Positions 26,023 through 36,108 of a stretch of DNA of 64,000 nucleotides are shown one piece after another. The notes under the pieces were generated by a model. The model was not told the origin of the DNA. It saw nothing but the letters and a program-made list of their open reading frames with translations, and searched no databases. Made by a program: the position numbers and the translations under genes. Source of the stretch: an uncultured Clostridia bacterium (GTDB lineage: Bacteria; Bacillota; Clostridia; TANB77; CAG-508); the NCBI GenBank assembly GCA_934122155.1, contig CAKOVX010000004.1:38815-102814 (forward strand), given 5' to 3'. Position 1 is the first letter of the stretch. Each line of letters begins with the position of its first letter.

Positions 26023-27012
26023 ATGGAATTACAGACAAAGATAATATTACTATCATTAGCTTTTAGTTTTATAATAGCTTTAATAGTTATTCCAATTTTA
26101 AAAAGACTAAAAGTAGGGCAAATGGAAAGAAAAGAAGGGCCACAGTCACACTTAAAAAAACAAGGAACACCAACAATGGGTGGAATTATAATAATGTTAA
26201 CATTATTAGTAATGGGAACATATATATGCTTTAATTATTTAAAATCAGACAATACTGAAGAACAAAAAATAGCAACACACCTAATTCCTATAATTGCAGC
26301 AACAATTGGCTTTGGAGTAATAGGGCTAATTGATGATTTAAAAAAACTAATTGGAAAAAATACAGATGGTCTAAAACCTGCATATAAAATGTTAGGGTTA
26401 TTAATAGTATCTGTTGGCTTTAGCTTATATTTAACACAAATTTTACACTTAGGAACAGATACATATATACCATTTTTTAAGGTATCTATAAGTCTTCCAA
26501 TATGGTTGTACATACCATTTGCTGTGGTTGTAATGTTAGCAACTACAAATGCAATAAATTTAACAGATGGAATAGATGGACTTTCTACAAGTGTTACTAC
26601 AATAATAATTACTTGTCTAACAGTAATAGGAATTATATTTGGAGTAAAAGAGATAACATTATTTGGAGCTATACTAATTGGTGCATGCTTAGGATTTTTA
26701 ATATTTAATTTACACCCAGCAAAAGTATTTATGGGAGATACTGGCTCTCTTTTACTAGGAGGAGCAATTGCAAGTATGGCACTTTACTTAAAAATGCCAT
26801 TAATATTAATAATAATTGCCCTAGTACCAGTAATTGAAACATTATCAGTAATTATTCAAGTTAGACATTTTAAGAAAACAGGAGAAAGAATATTTAAAAT
26901 GACACCAATACACCATCACTTTGAGTTATCAGGCTGGCATGAAAACAAAATAGTATCTGTATTTAGCTTAATAACTCTTGTTTGCTGTATAGTTGGATTA
27001 CTTGCTATTTAA
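26023..27012 (+). CDS. mraY: phospho-MurNAc-pentapeptide transferase
   Basis: Integral membrane enzyme making lipid I. ATG 26023 follows AAGGAGGA; an upstream in-frame ATG (25981) lies in the hairpin. About ten membrane spans in 329 residues. Signature pieces: GTPTMGGI, GLIDDLKK (Asp-Asp Mg site), NAINLTDGIDGLS, FMGDTGSLLLGG, and the HHHFE motif in IHHHFELSGW. murD, which normally follows, is absent; ftsW comes next. Confidence 0.95.
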   Translation: MELQTKIILLSLAFSFIIALIVIPILKRLKVGQMERKEGPQSHLKKQGTPTMGGIIIMLTLLVMGTYICFNYLKSDNTEEQKIATHLIPIIAATIGFGVIGLIDDLKKLIGKNTDGLKPAYKMLGLLIVSVGFSLYLTQILHLGTDTYIPFFKVSISLPIWLYIPFAVVVMLATTNAINLTDGIDGLSTSVTTIIITCLTVIGIIFGVKEITLFGAILIGACLGFLIFNLHPAKVFMGDTGSLLLGGAIASMALYLKMPLILIIIALVPVIETLSVIIQVRHFKKTGERIFKMTPIHHHFELSGWHENKIVSVFSLITLVCCIVGLLAI

Positions 27013-27046
27013 AGAAATATAAATAAATTGAGGAAGGAAAATAATA

Positions 27047-28205
27047 ATGCAAAAAACAAAAAAGAAAACAGCAAACTTTATAAATCAACCATTTGACTTT
27101 ATATTATGTGTAATAATATTTATATTGCTAGCTCTAGGGATAGTAATGGTATTATCAGCTTCAGCACCATCTGCACTAGCAGCAACAGGTAAAAGTTATG
27201 CATATGCAAGCAGACAATTATTGGCTGCAATATTAGGAATATTTTGCATGTTTTTCTTTTCAAAAGTAAATTATGGAATATATAAAAAGCTATATAAAAT
27301 AGTTTATGTATTTTCGGTTGCAATATTATTATTAGTATTGATACCAAGTATAGGAATTGAGGGAAATGGAGCTACAAGATGGATAAAGATTCCACTTATA
27401 GGACAATTTCAACCATCTGAGCTTACAAAAATAGGAATGATAATATTTTATGCAGGGTATTTAACAGAGCATAAAGATGAATTAAGAGACTTTTGGAGAG
27501 GATTTGTAAAACCACTATGCTTTATAGTTCCTCCAATTGCAATATTGTTCTTTGTACAAAACCACTTAAGTGCATCATTAATTATAGCAATGATTAGTTG
27601 TATAATGATGATAATTGCAGGAGCAAGACTATTGTACTTTATTTTAGGTGGAGCACTTGCCGGTGGAGGCCTATTATCATATATAATATATAAAATAAGT
27701 TCAGGCGCGACAGGTGACAGCTTCCGTTTAGGAAGAATAGTTTCATTTTTGGACCCTTGGCAAGACCTTACAACAACAGGTTGGCAAGTAGTTCAAAGTT
27801 TATATGCAATAGGTTCAGGAGGCTTATTTGGAGTAGGCTTAGGAGAAAGTAAGCAAAAATATTTGTGGATTTCTGAACCTCAAAATGACTTTATATTTGC
27901 TGTTATAGCAGAAGAACTTGGGTTTATAGGTTGTTTAATAATAATTATATTATTTGGAATTTTAATTTGGAGAGGTGTGCTAATAGCAATAAAAGCACCA
28001 GATACTTTTGGAAGCTTATTAGCAACTGGAATTATTAGCTTAGTAGCAGTTCAAGTTGTATTAAATATAGCGGTTGTTACATCATCAATGCCAAACACAG
28101 GAATACCATTACCATTTTTTAGCTATGGAGGAACTGCACTACTTATTTTATTATGTAGTATGCGGCATCTTATTAAATATTTCAAGAGCAGGCTCAAAGG
28201 TATAG
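27047..28205 (+). CDS. ftsW: FtsW/SpoVE glycosyltransferase, C terminus restored by +1 shift at CGG
   Basis: SEDS peptidoglycan polymerase of the septum. Segments 27047-28162 and 28164-28205 give 385 residues. Landmarks: FQPSELTKIGMIIF, VQNHLSASLIIA, FIFAVIAEELGF, GIPLPFFSYGGTALLILLCSM. In the plain frame the end is RHLIKYFKSRLKGIERGI; skipping C28163 instead yields GILLNISRAGSKV, matching the LLNIS ending of SEDS proteins (compare rodA in this window). After the shift the stop is at 28203-28205 and the murG ribosome binding site falls neatly between the genes. Second SEDS gene of the window; could be SpoVE rather than FtsW. Confidence 0.88.
28163..28165 (+). other. CGG recoding site 3 (ftsW, +1)
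   Basis: Context AGU AUG CGG CAU. Skipping C28163 gives GGC (Gly373) and the family-typical ILLNIS end. Unshifted reading continues to 28219, so this site changes only the last residues. Confidence 0.8.
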
Positions 28206-28219
28206 AAAGGGGAATATAG

Positions 28220-29350
28220 ATGAGAGTAATAATAGCAGCTGCTGGAACAGGTGGGCATATAAACCCTGGAATAGCAATAGCAAATAAAATAAAAAAGGAA
28301 GAACCAGAATCAGAGATAATCTTTATAGGTACAAATAGAGGTTTAGAAAATGACTTGGTTCCAAGAGCAGGCTATGAGCTAAAACATATAAATGCTTATG
28401 GATTTGACCGTACAATATCACTAGAAAATATGAAAAAAATGTATCAAACATTTCATTCAATAAAAGAAGCAAAAAAAATAATAGATCAATTTAAACCAGA
28501 TGTAGTAATTGGAACAGGTGGATATATTTGTGTTCCAGTTGGTATGGCAGCTAAGAAAAGAAAAGTACCAATAGTATTACATGAAAGTAACGCCTTCCCA
28601 GGGGTAGCAGTCAAAATGCTATCAAACAAAGCTAGTAAAATATTAGTAGGATTTGAAGATGCAAAAGCAAGGCTTCCAAAGGCAAAGCAAGTTGTTGTAA
28701 CAGGTACACCTACAAAAGTAAAAAAGGTAAAAATATCATCTACTAGAAAACAAGAATTATTACAAGAAAATAACTTAGAAAATAATAAACCAGTAGTACT
28801 ATTTTTTGGAGGGAGTCAAGGAGCTAAAAGTATAAATAGTAGTTTATTGGAAATAATAACTAAAAATCAAAATCAAGATTACCAAATTTTATGGGCAGCA
28901 GGGCCAGCACAATATGAGCAAATAAAAAATGAGTTAAAAGAAAAATATAATATTGAAATAAATAATATAAAAAATGTTAGTATAGTACCATATATTTATA
29001 ATATGGAAGAAATAATGAATATTGTAGATTTAGTAGTTTCAAGAAGTGGTGCAATGACAATAACAGAAATAGCAAATGTGGGGGTACCAGCAATATTTAT
29101 ACCATTTCCATTTGCAACTGAAAATCATCAAGAATACAATGCAAAAGTGCTAAAAAATGTAGGAGCTGCTAAAATTATACTAGACAAAAACTTGACAGCA
29201 AATGAATTAAATAGTACAATAGCAAACTTAGTAAGAGATAAAAAAACTTTAGAAGAAATGGGCAAAAAAGCCAATAAAGTTGCAATACAAGATGTAGAAG
29301 AGAAAATCTACAAAGAAATTAAAGAAGTTACCACTGAAAGCAAAAAATAA
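28220..29350 (+). CDS. murG: UDP-GlcNAc: lipid I N-acetylglucosaminyltransferase
   Basis: Peripheral membrane GT28 glycosyltransferase that turns lipid I into lipid II. GTGGHINPG at residues 9-17, GTGGYICVP, HESNAFPG, FFGGSQGA and SRSGAMTITEIA with FPFATENHQ identify it. 376 residues. ATG after AAAGGGGA. End of the first division/wall cluster; topA follows after 41 bases. Confidence 0.96.
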   Translation: MRVIIAAAGTGGHINPGIAIANKIKKEEPESEIIFIGTNRGLENDLVPRAGYELKHINAYGFDRTISLENMKKMYQTFHSIKEAKKIIDQFKPDVVIGTGGYICVPVGMAAKKRKVPIVLHESNAFPGVAVKMLSNKASKILVGFEDAKARLPKAKQVVVTGTPTKVKKVKISSTRKQELLQENNLENNKPVVLFFGGSQGAKSINSSLLEIITKNQNQDYQILWAAGPAQYEQIKNELKEKYNIEINNIKNVSIVPYIYNMEEIMNIVDLVVSRSGAMTITEIANVGVPAIFIPFPFATENHQEYNAKVLKNVGAAKIILDKNLTANELNSTIANLVRDKKTLEEMGKKANKVAIQDVEEKIYKEIKEVTTESKK

Positions 29351-29391
29351 TGGCAACTTTTTAAAAGTAACTAAAGTGAAGGAGAAGTTAG

Positions 29392-31464
29392 ATGGCAGAC
29401 AAGCTAATTATTGTGGAATCACCAGCAAAAGCAAATACAATTAAAAAGTTTTTAGGTGGAAATACAAAAGTAATGGCATCAATGGGACATATAAGAGACT
29501 TACCAAAATCAAAAATGGCTGTTGATATTGAACATGATTTCGAACCAGAATATATAAATATTCGTGGAAAAGGTGACCTGATTAAAAGTTTAAAAAAAGA
29601 AGCCAAAGCTGCAAAACAAGTATATTTGGCATCTGACCCTGACCGTGAGGGAGAAGCTATTGCATGGCATTTAGCACATATATTAGAAATACCAGAAGAT
29701 AGCAATTGCAGAGTTACATTTAATGAAATTACCAAAGAAACAGTAAAAGAAAGCATAAAAAAACCAAGAACAATAAATATGGACTTAGTTGATGCACAAC
29801 AAGCTCGTAGGGTATTAGATAGAATAGTTGGATATAAAATTAGTCCAGTATTATGGAAAAAAGTAAAAAGAGGGCTATCAGCAGGTAGAGTACAATCAGT
29901 TGCAGTAAAACTAATTGTTGATAGAGAAGAAGAAATAGAAAACTTTATACCAGAAGAATATTGGAATATTTATGCCAATTTATTAGAACCAAATTCTAAA
30001 AAGAAATTTCAAGCTACATTCTATGGAAAAGACGATAAGAAATTAGAAATACACACCAAAGAAGAAGTAGATGAAATATTAAAAAATATAGAAAAAGGCA
30101 AATATATTGTAGCAGATGTAAAAAAAGGAGAGAAGAAAAGAACTCCTGCACCACCATTTACAACAAGTACAATGCAACAAGAAGCATCTAGAAAATTAAG
30201 CTTCACATTAAAAAAGACAATGTCTGTTGCACAAGGACTATATGAAGGTGTGCATGTTGGTGAAAAGGGTACAGTTGGTTTAATTACATATATGAGAACC
30301 GACTCTACGAGAATTTCAGATGAAGCAAGAGCAGTAGCAAAAGAAATTATTACTCAAAAATATGGTGCAAACTATTATGAAAACCGTTATTACAAAACAA
30401 AGCAAAATGCTCAAGATGCACACGAAGCAATTAGGCCAACATATATAGATTTAGAGCCAGAAAAAATTAAAGATTATTTAACAACGGACCAATACAAATT
30501 GTACCGTTTAATATATAACAGATTTATTGCAAGCCAAATGGCTAATGCTATATATGATACAGTCACAGCAAATATAGATGTAAACAATTACAATTTTAGA
30601 GCAAATGGACAAACTTTAAAATTTAAAGGTTTTATGACTTTATATGTAGAAACATTAGAGGGAGAAAAAGAAGAAGAGGATAACTCTATTCCAGAATTGA
30701 TAATTGGTCAAGAAGTAAAAAAGGAAAAGTTAGAAGCAAAACAAAGCTTTACACAACCACCTGCAAGATATACAGAAGCAAGTTTAGTAAAAGCTCTAGA
30801 AGAAAAAGGAATAGGAAGACCAAGTACTTATTCTCCAACAATTACAACAATTTTAGAGAGAAGATATATTCAAAAAGAGCAAAAACAACTAATACCAACA
30901 GACTTAGGCAAAATAGTAAACAAACTATTAGTTGAAAACTTTCCAGATGTAATAAATGTTGAATTTACTGCTAAAATTGAAGAAGAATTTGACGAAGTTG
31001 CAGAAGGAAAAGAACCATGGAAACAAGTTATACGAGAATTCTATGGACCATTTAAAGTAACTTTAGATAGAGTAGAAAAAGAACTAGAACATGTTGAATT
31101 AGTTGAAGAAGTATCAGATGTACCATGTGAAAAATGTGGAAGAATGATGGTAATAAAATATGGCAGATATGGCAAGTTTTTAGCTTGCCCTGGCTACCCA
31201 GAATGTAAAAATGCAAAACCAATTATAGAAACAATTGATGTGCCATGCCCAGTATGTGGTGGAACAGTGCAAATAAAGAAAACTAAAAGAGGCAAAAAAT
31301 TCTATGTATGTGAAAACAACCCAGGTAGTTGTGAATACATTTCATGGAATCCACCAAAACCAGGAGAACCATGGACACCTGAAAAAAAAGAAGAGAAGAA
31401 AACAAAAACAGCCAAAACCAAAAAGACCAAAACTAAAACAACTAAAAGAAAAACTAAAAAATAG
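29392..31464 (+). CDS. topA: DNA topoisomerase I
   Basis: Type IA topoisomerase relaxing negative supercoils. Toprim domain (LIIVESPAKANTI; SDPDREGEAIAW), active-site region GLITYMRTDSTRIS with the catalytic Tyr, and two C-terminal zinc ribbons (CEKCGRMM..CPGYPEC; CPVCGGTV..CENNPGSC). The final 35 residues are Lys/Thr-rich, probably DNA-contacting. 690 residues. ATG after AAGGAGAAG. topB, a second type IA enzyme, is at 51960. Confidence 0.97.
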   Translation: MADKLIIVESPAKANTIKKFLGGNTKVMASMGHIRDLPKSKMAVDIEHDFEPEYINIRGKGDLIKSLKKEAKAAKQVYLASDPDREGEAIAWHLAHILEIPEDSNCRVTFNEITKETVKESIKKPRTINMDLVDAQQARRVLDRIVGYKISPVLWKKVKRGLSAGRVQSVAVKLIVDREEEIENFIPEEYWNIYANLLEPNSKKKFQATFYGKDDKKLEIHTKEEVDEILKNIEKGKYIVADVKKGEKKRTPAPPFTTSTMQQEASRKLSFTLKKTMSVAQGLYEGVHVGEKGTVGLITYMRTDSTRISDEARAVAKEIITQKYGANYYENRYYKTKQNAQDAHEAIRPTYIDLEPEKIKDYLTTDQYKLYRLIYNRFIASQMANAIYDTVTANIDVNNYNFRANGQTLKFKGFMTLYVETLEGEKEEEDNSIPELIIGQEVKKEKLEAKQSFTQPPARYTEASLVKALEEKGIGRPSTYSPTITTILERRYIQKEQKQLIPTDLGKIVNKLLVENFPDVINVEFTAKIEEEFDEVAEGKEPWKQVIREFYGPFKVTLDRVEKELEHVELVEEVSDVPCEKCGRMMVIKYGRYGKFLACPGYPECKNAKPIIETIDVPCPVCGGTVQIKKTKRGKKFYVCENNPGSCEYISWNPPKPGEPWTPEKKEEKKTKTAKTKKTKTKTTKRKTKK

Positions 31465-31466
31465 TT

Positions 31467-31497
31467 TTAAGGACGAGGAAATCTACCTCGTCCTTAA
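31467..31497 (+). terminator. hairpin after topA
   Basis: Perfect 12-base-pair stem (31467-31478 with 31486-31497) two bases after the stop. The T-run is very short, so it may stabilise the mRNA end as much as terminate. Confidence 0.7.
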
Positions 31498-31512
31498 ATT
31501 ATACTATATTTA

Positions 31513-31541
31513 TTGCAAACATACTTAACCTATGTTATAAT
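31513..31541 (+). promoter_or_regulatory. sigma-A promoter of the SNF2 gene
   Basis: TTGCAA, 17-base spacer, TATAAT with an upstream TG. Confidence 0.75.
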
Positions 31542-31574
31542 TATAACTTGATGAAATTCTAGGGAGAAAATACC

Positions 31575-34538
31575 ATGTTAGAAGAAAAAGGAAGCTTTAA
31601 AGAAAAAGAAAATCATAGAGTGTTTAAGCAACTATTAAACAGTTTTATGCAAAGCGAACAAAACACTAAAATTGATGAAGAAAGCATAAGCAAGAATATA
31701 AAAATTGTACCAAAGTTTTTTTATGATAATTTTAAAAAACAACTAAAAGTAGAGTTTAGAATAGGCGAAAAACAATTATATAAATTAAAGAATTTGCCAG
31801 AATTCTATGAAAAAATGTTAAACAATGATGTGTATCAATATGGAGCAAAACTAAATTTTATACATAGTACAGAGGCATTTGAAAAAGATTCACAAGAGAT
31901 TTTATCATTTTTACTAAAATACGCAGAAATTATTAAATATAGCAATGAAATGAATTATACGTATTATAGAAATAATTTTATACCGGACAATATTTTATTA
32001 TCAAATACAGGGCTAGACGACATTTTTGAAATTCTAAAAAATAAAAGTGTAGCATTTCAAATAAATGCAGTAGAAAAGAATATATATTTTTCAGATAAAG
32101 AACCAGAAATATTTTTTAACATAACAGAACTAGAAGAAAATAAATTTAGGTTAAAATGTGATATTGATGTTTTTAGTTATGATGCTTTGCAAGGGAAAAA
32201 TTACATATATTTGTTGTTTTCAGATACATTATATAGATGTAACCAAAAGTTTGAACATACAATTTTAAACATATTAGAAACATTAAGAAAAAATTATACA
32301 AACGAAGTAATTATGGACGAACAGGAAGTAACAAATTTTTTTGCAATGATAGCACCAGAAATAGAAGAAAATGTAGTTACAGACGATTTGCCTAAATATA
32401 TAAAAGACAAATATATTCCACAAAAACTAGGTGTGAAAATATACTTAGACTATGATGCAAATAACAATGTTATAGCAGATATAAAATTTTGTTATGGAAA
32501 AAATGAATTTAATCCATTAATAAACCAGAATGTTGATTTTGCAAGAAATATGATAAAAGAAAATGAAGCATTAAATCAATTTATAAAAACTGGCTTTATG
32601 CTAGATAGAAAAAATGCAAGACTAATTTTAGCAAATGATGAAAAAATCTATCAATTTTTATCAGAAGAAATTGAAGAATACATGAAAAAATATGAAGTTT
32701 TGGCAACCGAAACTTTTAAAAGAAAAGAAATACGTGCTCCAAAAATGAAATCTATTGGAGTAAGAATAGAAAACAATTTATTACAAGTAGACTTGTCTCA
32801 AATAGGAATTAATTTATCAGACCTATCAGCAATGATGGAAAAATATAAACTAAAAAAGACATTTTATAGACTAAAAGATGGAAGTTATATAAACTTAGAG
32901 CAAAATGATACTTTGAAGTTTTTAGACGATTTAGAACTTGACATGGAAAATGGGTTTACAAATTTAAAAGATGGAGTAATTACACTTCAGAATTATAGAA
33001 GCCTATATTTAGAAAGATGCCTAAAAAACTTAAACAATGTAGAAATAAAAAAAGATGAAACATATAAAAATATGGTAGAAAGCCTTGAAACTGAACAAAA
33101 AACTGTACAAATGAAAATACCAGAAAATTTGAATGCAAGCTTAAGAACATACCAAAAAATGGGGTATCAATGGCTTAAAACACTAGATCACTATCAATTT
33201 GGTGGAATATTAGCTGATGATATGGGACTTGGAAAAACAATTCAGGTTATAGCAGTAATACTAGATTATGCAAACAAAGAAGGCAAGATGCCATCACTAG
33301 TAGTATGCCCAAGTTCACTAACTTTAAATTGGTTAGGAGAAGCAAATAAATTTGCACCAAGCCTAAAAGTATGTGTTATTAGCGGGAATGCAGCTGAAAG
33401 AGCAAAAAAAATAGCAGAAATACCACAGTATGACTTAGTAATTACATCTTATGATTTATTAAAAAGAGATATTGAAATATATGAAGAAAAAGCATTTAAC
33501 TTTAGATATATGATAGCAGATGAAGCACAATATGTAAAAAATAATAATACTCAAAATGCAAAAGCTATAAAGAAAATATTAACACAAACAAGGTTTGCAT
33601 TAACAGGTACACCTATTGAAAATTCGCTTTCTGAATTATGGTCTATATTTGACTTTATTATGCCAGGGTATTTATTCAAATATAGAAAATTTAAAGAAAC
33701 ATTTGAAACTCCAATAGTAAAAGAAGAAAACACAGGAAGTTTGGAAAAACTAAAAAAGATGATAGAGCCTTTTGTTCTAAGAAGAATAAAAAAAGAGGTA
33801 TTAACAGAATTACCAGATAAAACAATAAGTGTGTTATATAACGAAATGCAAGAAGAACAACAAAAAATATATTTAACATATTTGGCAAAAGCTAAAAAAG
33901 AAATAAGCAATGAAATTAAAATAAATGGAATTGAAGGAAGTCAAATAAAAATATTGGCTTTATTAATGAGACTAAGACAAATATGCTGCCATCCAAAACT
34001 ATTTTTACAAAATTATGAAGGCGAAAGCAGTAAACTTACACAGTGCATAGAACTTATAAAAAACACAGTTGAAAGTGGACACAAAATATTGCTATTTTCA
34101 GGCTATACTTCAATGTTTGAAATGATAGAAAAAGAACTTAAAGAAGATGGGATATCATATTTGAAGCTAACAGGTCAAACAAAAGTGGCAGATAGAATAG
34201 ATTTAGTTGACAAATTTAATGAAGACGAAAATATAAAAGTGTTTTTGATATCTTTAAAAGCAGGTGGAACAGGGCTAAATTTAACAGGAGCAGATGTAGT
34301 AATACATTATGACCCATGGTGGAACCTATCAGCAGAAAACCAGGCAACAGATAGAACTTACAGAATAGGGCAAAAAAATAATGTGCAGGTATATAAACTG
34401 ATTACTAAAAACTCAATAGAAGAAAAGATATATGAGTTACAACAAAAAAAGGCAAAACTTGCAGACAATATGCTATCAACACAAAACACATTTATAAGCC
34501 AACTATCAAAAGAAGATATTATGAAATTATTTGGGTAA
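31575..34538 (+). CDS. SNF2/RapA-family DNA-dependent ATPase
   Basis: 987 residues. The N-terminal half (to about 500) is a clostridial SNF2-associated region of unknown role, without SWIM zinc ligands that I can see. The ATPase follows: Q-like YQKMGYQWLK, Walker A DDMGLGKTIQ, ADEAQYVKN (DEAH-box equivalent), LTGTPIENSLSELWSIFDF, then helicase C with LLFSGYTSMF, SLKAGGTGLNLTGADVVIHYDPWWN and ATDRTYRIGQ. Bacterial members are thought to move proteins along DNA, for example stalled RNA polymerase, but the role of this one is not known. trmFO starts 9 bases downstream. Confidence 0.9.
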   Translation: MLEEKGSFKEKENHRVFKQLLNSFMQSEQNTKIDEESISKNIKIVPKFFYDNFKKQLKVEFRIGEKQLYKLKNLPEFYEKMLNNDVYQYGAKLNFIHSTEAFEKDSQEILSFLLKYAEIIKYSNEMNYTYYRNNFIPDNILLSNTGLDDIFEILKNKSVAFQINAVEKNIYFSDKEPEIFFNITELEENKFRLKCDIDVFSYDALQGKNYIYLLFSDTLYRCNQKFEHTILNILETLRKNYTNEVIMDEQEVTNFFAMIAPEIEENVVTDDLPKYIKDKYIPQKLGVKIYLDYDANNNVIADIKFCYGKNEFNPLINQNVDFARNMIKENEALNQFIKTGFMLDRKNARLILANDEKIYQFLSEEIEEYMKKYEVLATETFKRKEIRAPKMKSIGVRIENNLLQVDLSQIGINLSDLSAMMEKYKLKKTFYRLKDGSYINLEQNDTLKFLDDLELDMENGFTNLKDGVITLQNYRSLYLERCLKNLNNVEIKKDETYKNMVESLETEQKTVQMKIPENLNASLRTYQKMGYQWLKTLDHYQFGGILADDMGLGKTIQVIAVILDYANKEGKMPSLVVCPSSLTLNWLGEANKFAPSLKVCVISGNAAERAKKIAEIPQYDLVITSYDLLKRDIEIYEEKAFNFRYMIADEAQYVKNNNTQNAKAIKKILTQTRFALTGTPIENSLSELWSIFDFIMPGYLFKYRKFKETFETPIVKEENTGSLEKLKKMIEPFVLRRIKKEVLTELPDKTISVLYNEMQEEQQKIYLTYLAKAKKEISNEIKINGIEGSQIKILALLMRLRQICCHPKLFLQNYEGESSKLTQCIELIKNTVESGHKILLFSGYTSMFEMIEKELKEDGISYLKLTGQTKVADRIDLVDKFNEDENIKVFLISLKAGGTGLNLTGADVVIHYDPWWNLSAENQATDRTYRIGQKNNVQVYKLITKNSIEEKIYELQQKKAKLADNMLSTQNTFISQLSKEDIMKLFG

Positions 34539-34547
34539 GGTGAAATA

Positions 34548-35972
34548 ATGAAAGATTATATAACAGTAATTGGAGGAGGACTAGCAGGCTCTGAAGCTGC
34601 TTATCAAATAGCTAAAAGAGGAATAAAAGTAAAACTGTATGAGATGAAACCACAAAAATATTCTCCGGCGCATAGTAATCAAAACTTGGCAGAAGTAGTG
34701 TGCAGTAATTCATTTAAGTCAAATTTGCATACTAATGCATGTGGATTATTAAAAGAAGAATTAAGAATATTAGATTCACTTTTAATAAAAATAGCAGACG
34801 AAACAGCAGTGCCAGCAGGGCAAGCACTTGCAGTTGATAGAGAAGTTTTTTCTAAAAGAGTAACAGAAGAACTAGAAAAAATGCAGAATATAGAAATAAT
34901 AAGAAAAGAAGTTGGAAAACAAATTGTAAATAATATTGATGATGTTTTGATAGATTGTGAAATTAAAAGTGAATTACAAGAAATGGCTGAAGATGGAATT
35001 GTAATTATAGCAACAGGACCATTAACTTCAGATAAACTATCAAATGAAATATTAAGTATTACAGGCCAAGATAAACTATTTTTCTATGATGCAGCAGCAC
35101 CAATTATTGAAAAAGATTCTATAAATATGGATATAGCCTTCTGGGGAGAGCGTTATGAGCAAGAAAGAGAAAAAGATGAACCAATAGAAGAATGGCAAAA
35201 AAGAATACAATCACAAACAGAAGCAAGCTATTTGAATCTTCCAATGAATAAAGAAGAATATGAAGAATTCTGGACAGCTCTAGTAAACGCAGAAGTAGTA
35301 ACACTTCATGAGTTTGAAAAAAAGGAAATATTTGAAGGATGTATGCCAATAGAAATAATGGCTAAAAGAGGAATAGATACCCTAAGATTTGGACCTTTAA
35401 AACCAGTAGGATTTACAGATAAAAGAACTGGATACAGACCATATGCATTAGTACAACTAAGGCAAGACAACACAGAGGGTAATTTGTTTAATATGGTTGG
35501 ATTTCAAACCAATTTAAAATTTGGAGAACAACAAAGAGTATTTAGCATGATACCTGGTTTAGAAAATGCTAATTTTGTAAAATATGGAGTAATGCACAGA
35601 AACACATATATAAATTCTACAAAATTATTAAAACCAACCTATCAATTAAAAAATGATGAAAATATATATTTTGCAGGACAAATCACAGGAGTAGAAGGAT
35701 ATGTAGAATCAATTTCTTCTGGACTAGTGGCAGCATTAAATGCAATAGAACAATATAATAAAACAAATAAAAAAGTTATTTTTTCAGACTTGACAATGAT
35801 AGGAGCGTTAAGCAAATATATATCAACTGCTAATGACAATTTTCAACCAATGAATGCTAATTTTGGAATTTTGCCAGAACTTCCTAATAAGATAAAAGAT
35901 AAAAAATTAAAATATTCAAAATTGGCAGACAGAGCCATAGAAGAATTAAAAAAGCAATTTAATAATGAGTAA
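34548..35972 (+). CDS. trmFO: methylenetetrahydrofolate-tRNA-(uracil-54-C5)-methyltransferase
   Basis: FAD-dependent enzyme making ribothymidine at tRNA position 54. N-terminal dinucleotide fold VIGGGLAGSEAAYQ (7-20), then CSNSFKSNLHTNACGLLKEE, GCMPIEIMAKRG and FGPLKPVG, and the C-terminal YFAGQITGVEGYVES flavin motif. 474 residues, somewhat longer than the typical 435-450. ATG behind AAGGTG. Confidence 0.95.
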   Translation: MKDYITVIGGGLAGSEAAYQIAKRGIKVKLYEMKPQKYSPAHSNQNLAEVVCSNSFKSNLHTNACGLLKEELRILDSLLIKIADETAVPAGQALAVDREVFSKRVTEELEKMQNIEIIRKEVGKQIVNNIDDVLIDCEIKSELQEMAEDGIVIIATGPLTSDKLSNEILSITGQDKLFFYDAAAPIIEKDSINMDIAFWGERYEQEREKDEPIEEWQKRIQSQTEASYLNLPMNKEEYEEFWTALVNAEVVTLHEFEKKEIFEGCMPIEIMAKRGIDTLRFGPLKPVGFTDKRTGYRPYALVQLRQDNTEGNLFNMVGFQTNLKFGEQQRVFSMIPGLENANFVKYGVMHRNTYINSTKLLKPTYQLKNDENIYFAGQITGVEGYVESISSGLVAALNAIEQYNKTNKKVIFSDLTMIGALSKYISTANDNFQPMNANFGILPELPNKIKDKKLKYSKLADRAIEELKKQFNNE

Positions 35973-36038
35973 ATATTACACATATATTACAAAAATATTA
36001 AATTTTAATTACACATTACATAAATTTACATAATATAG

Positions 36039-36067
36039 TTGCGCAAAAAGGGAAAATATGGTATAAT
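36039..36067 (+). promoter_or_regulatory. sigma-A promoter of the coiled-coil protein gene
   Basis: TTGCGC, 17-base spacer, TATAAT, extended -10 (TGG before TATAAT). Confidence 0.75.
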
Positions 36068-36108
36068 AAAACATATGAGAAATGTTTCTAATAAAGGGAG
36101 TAATTTAT

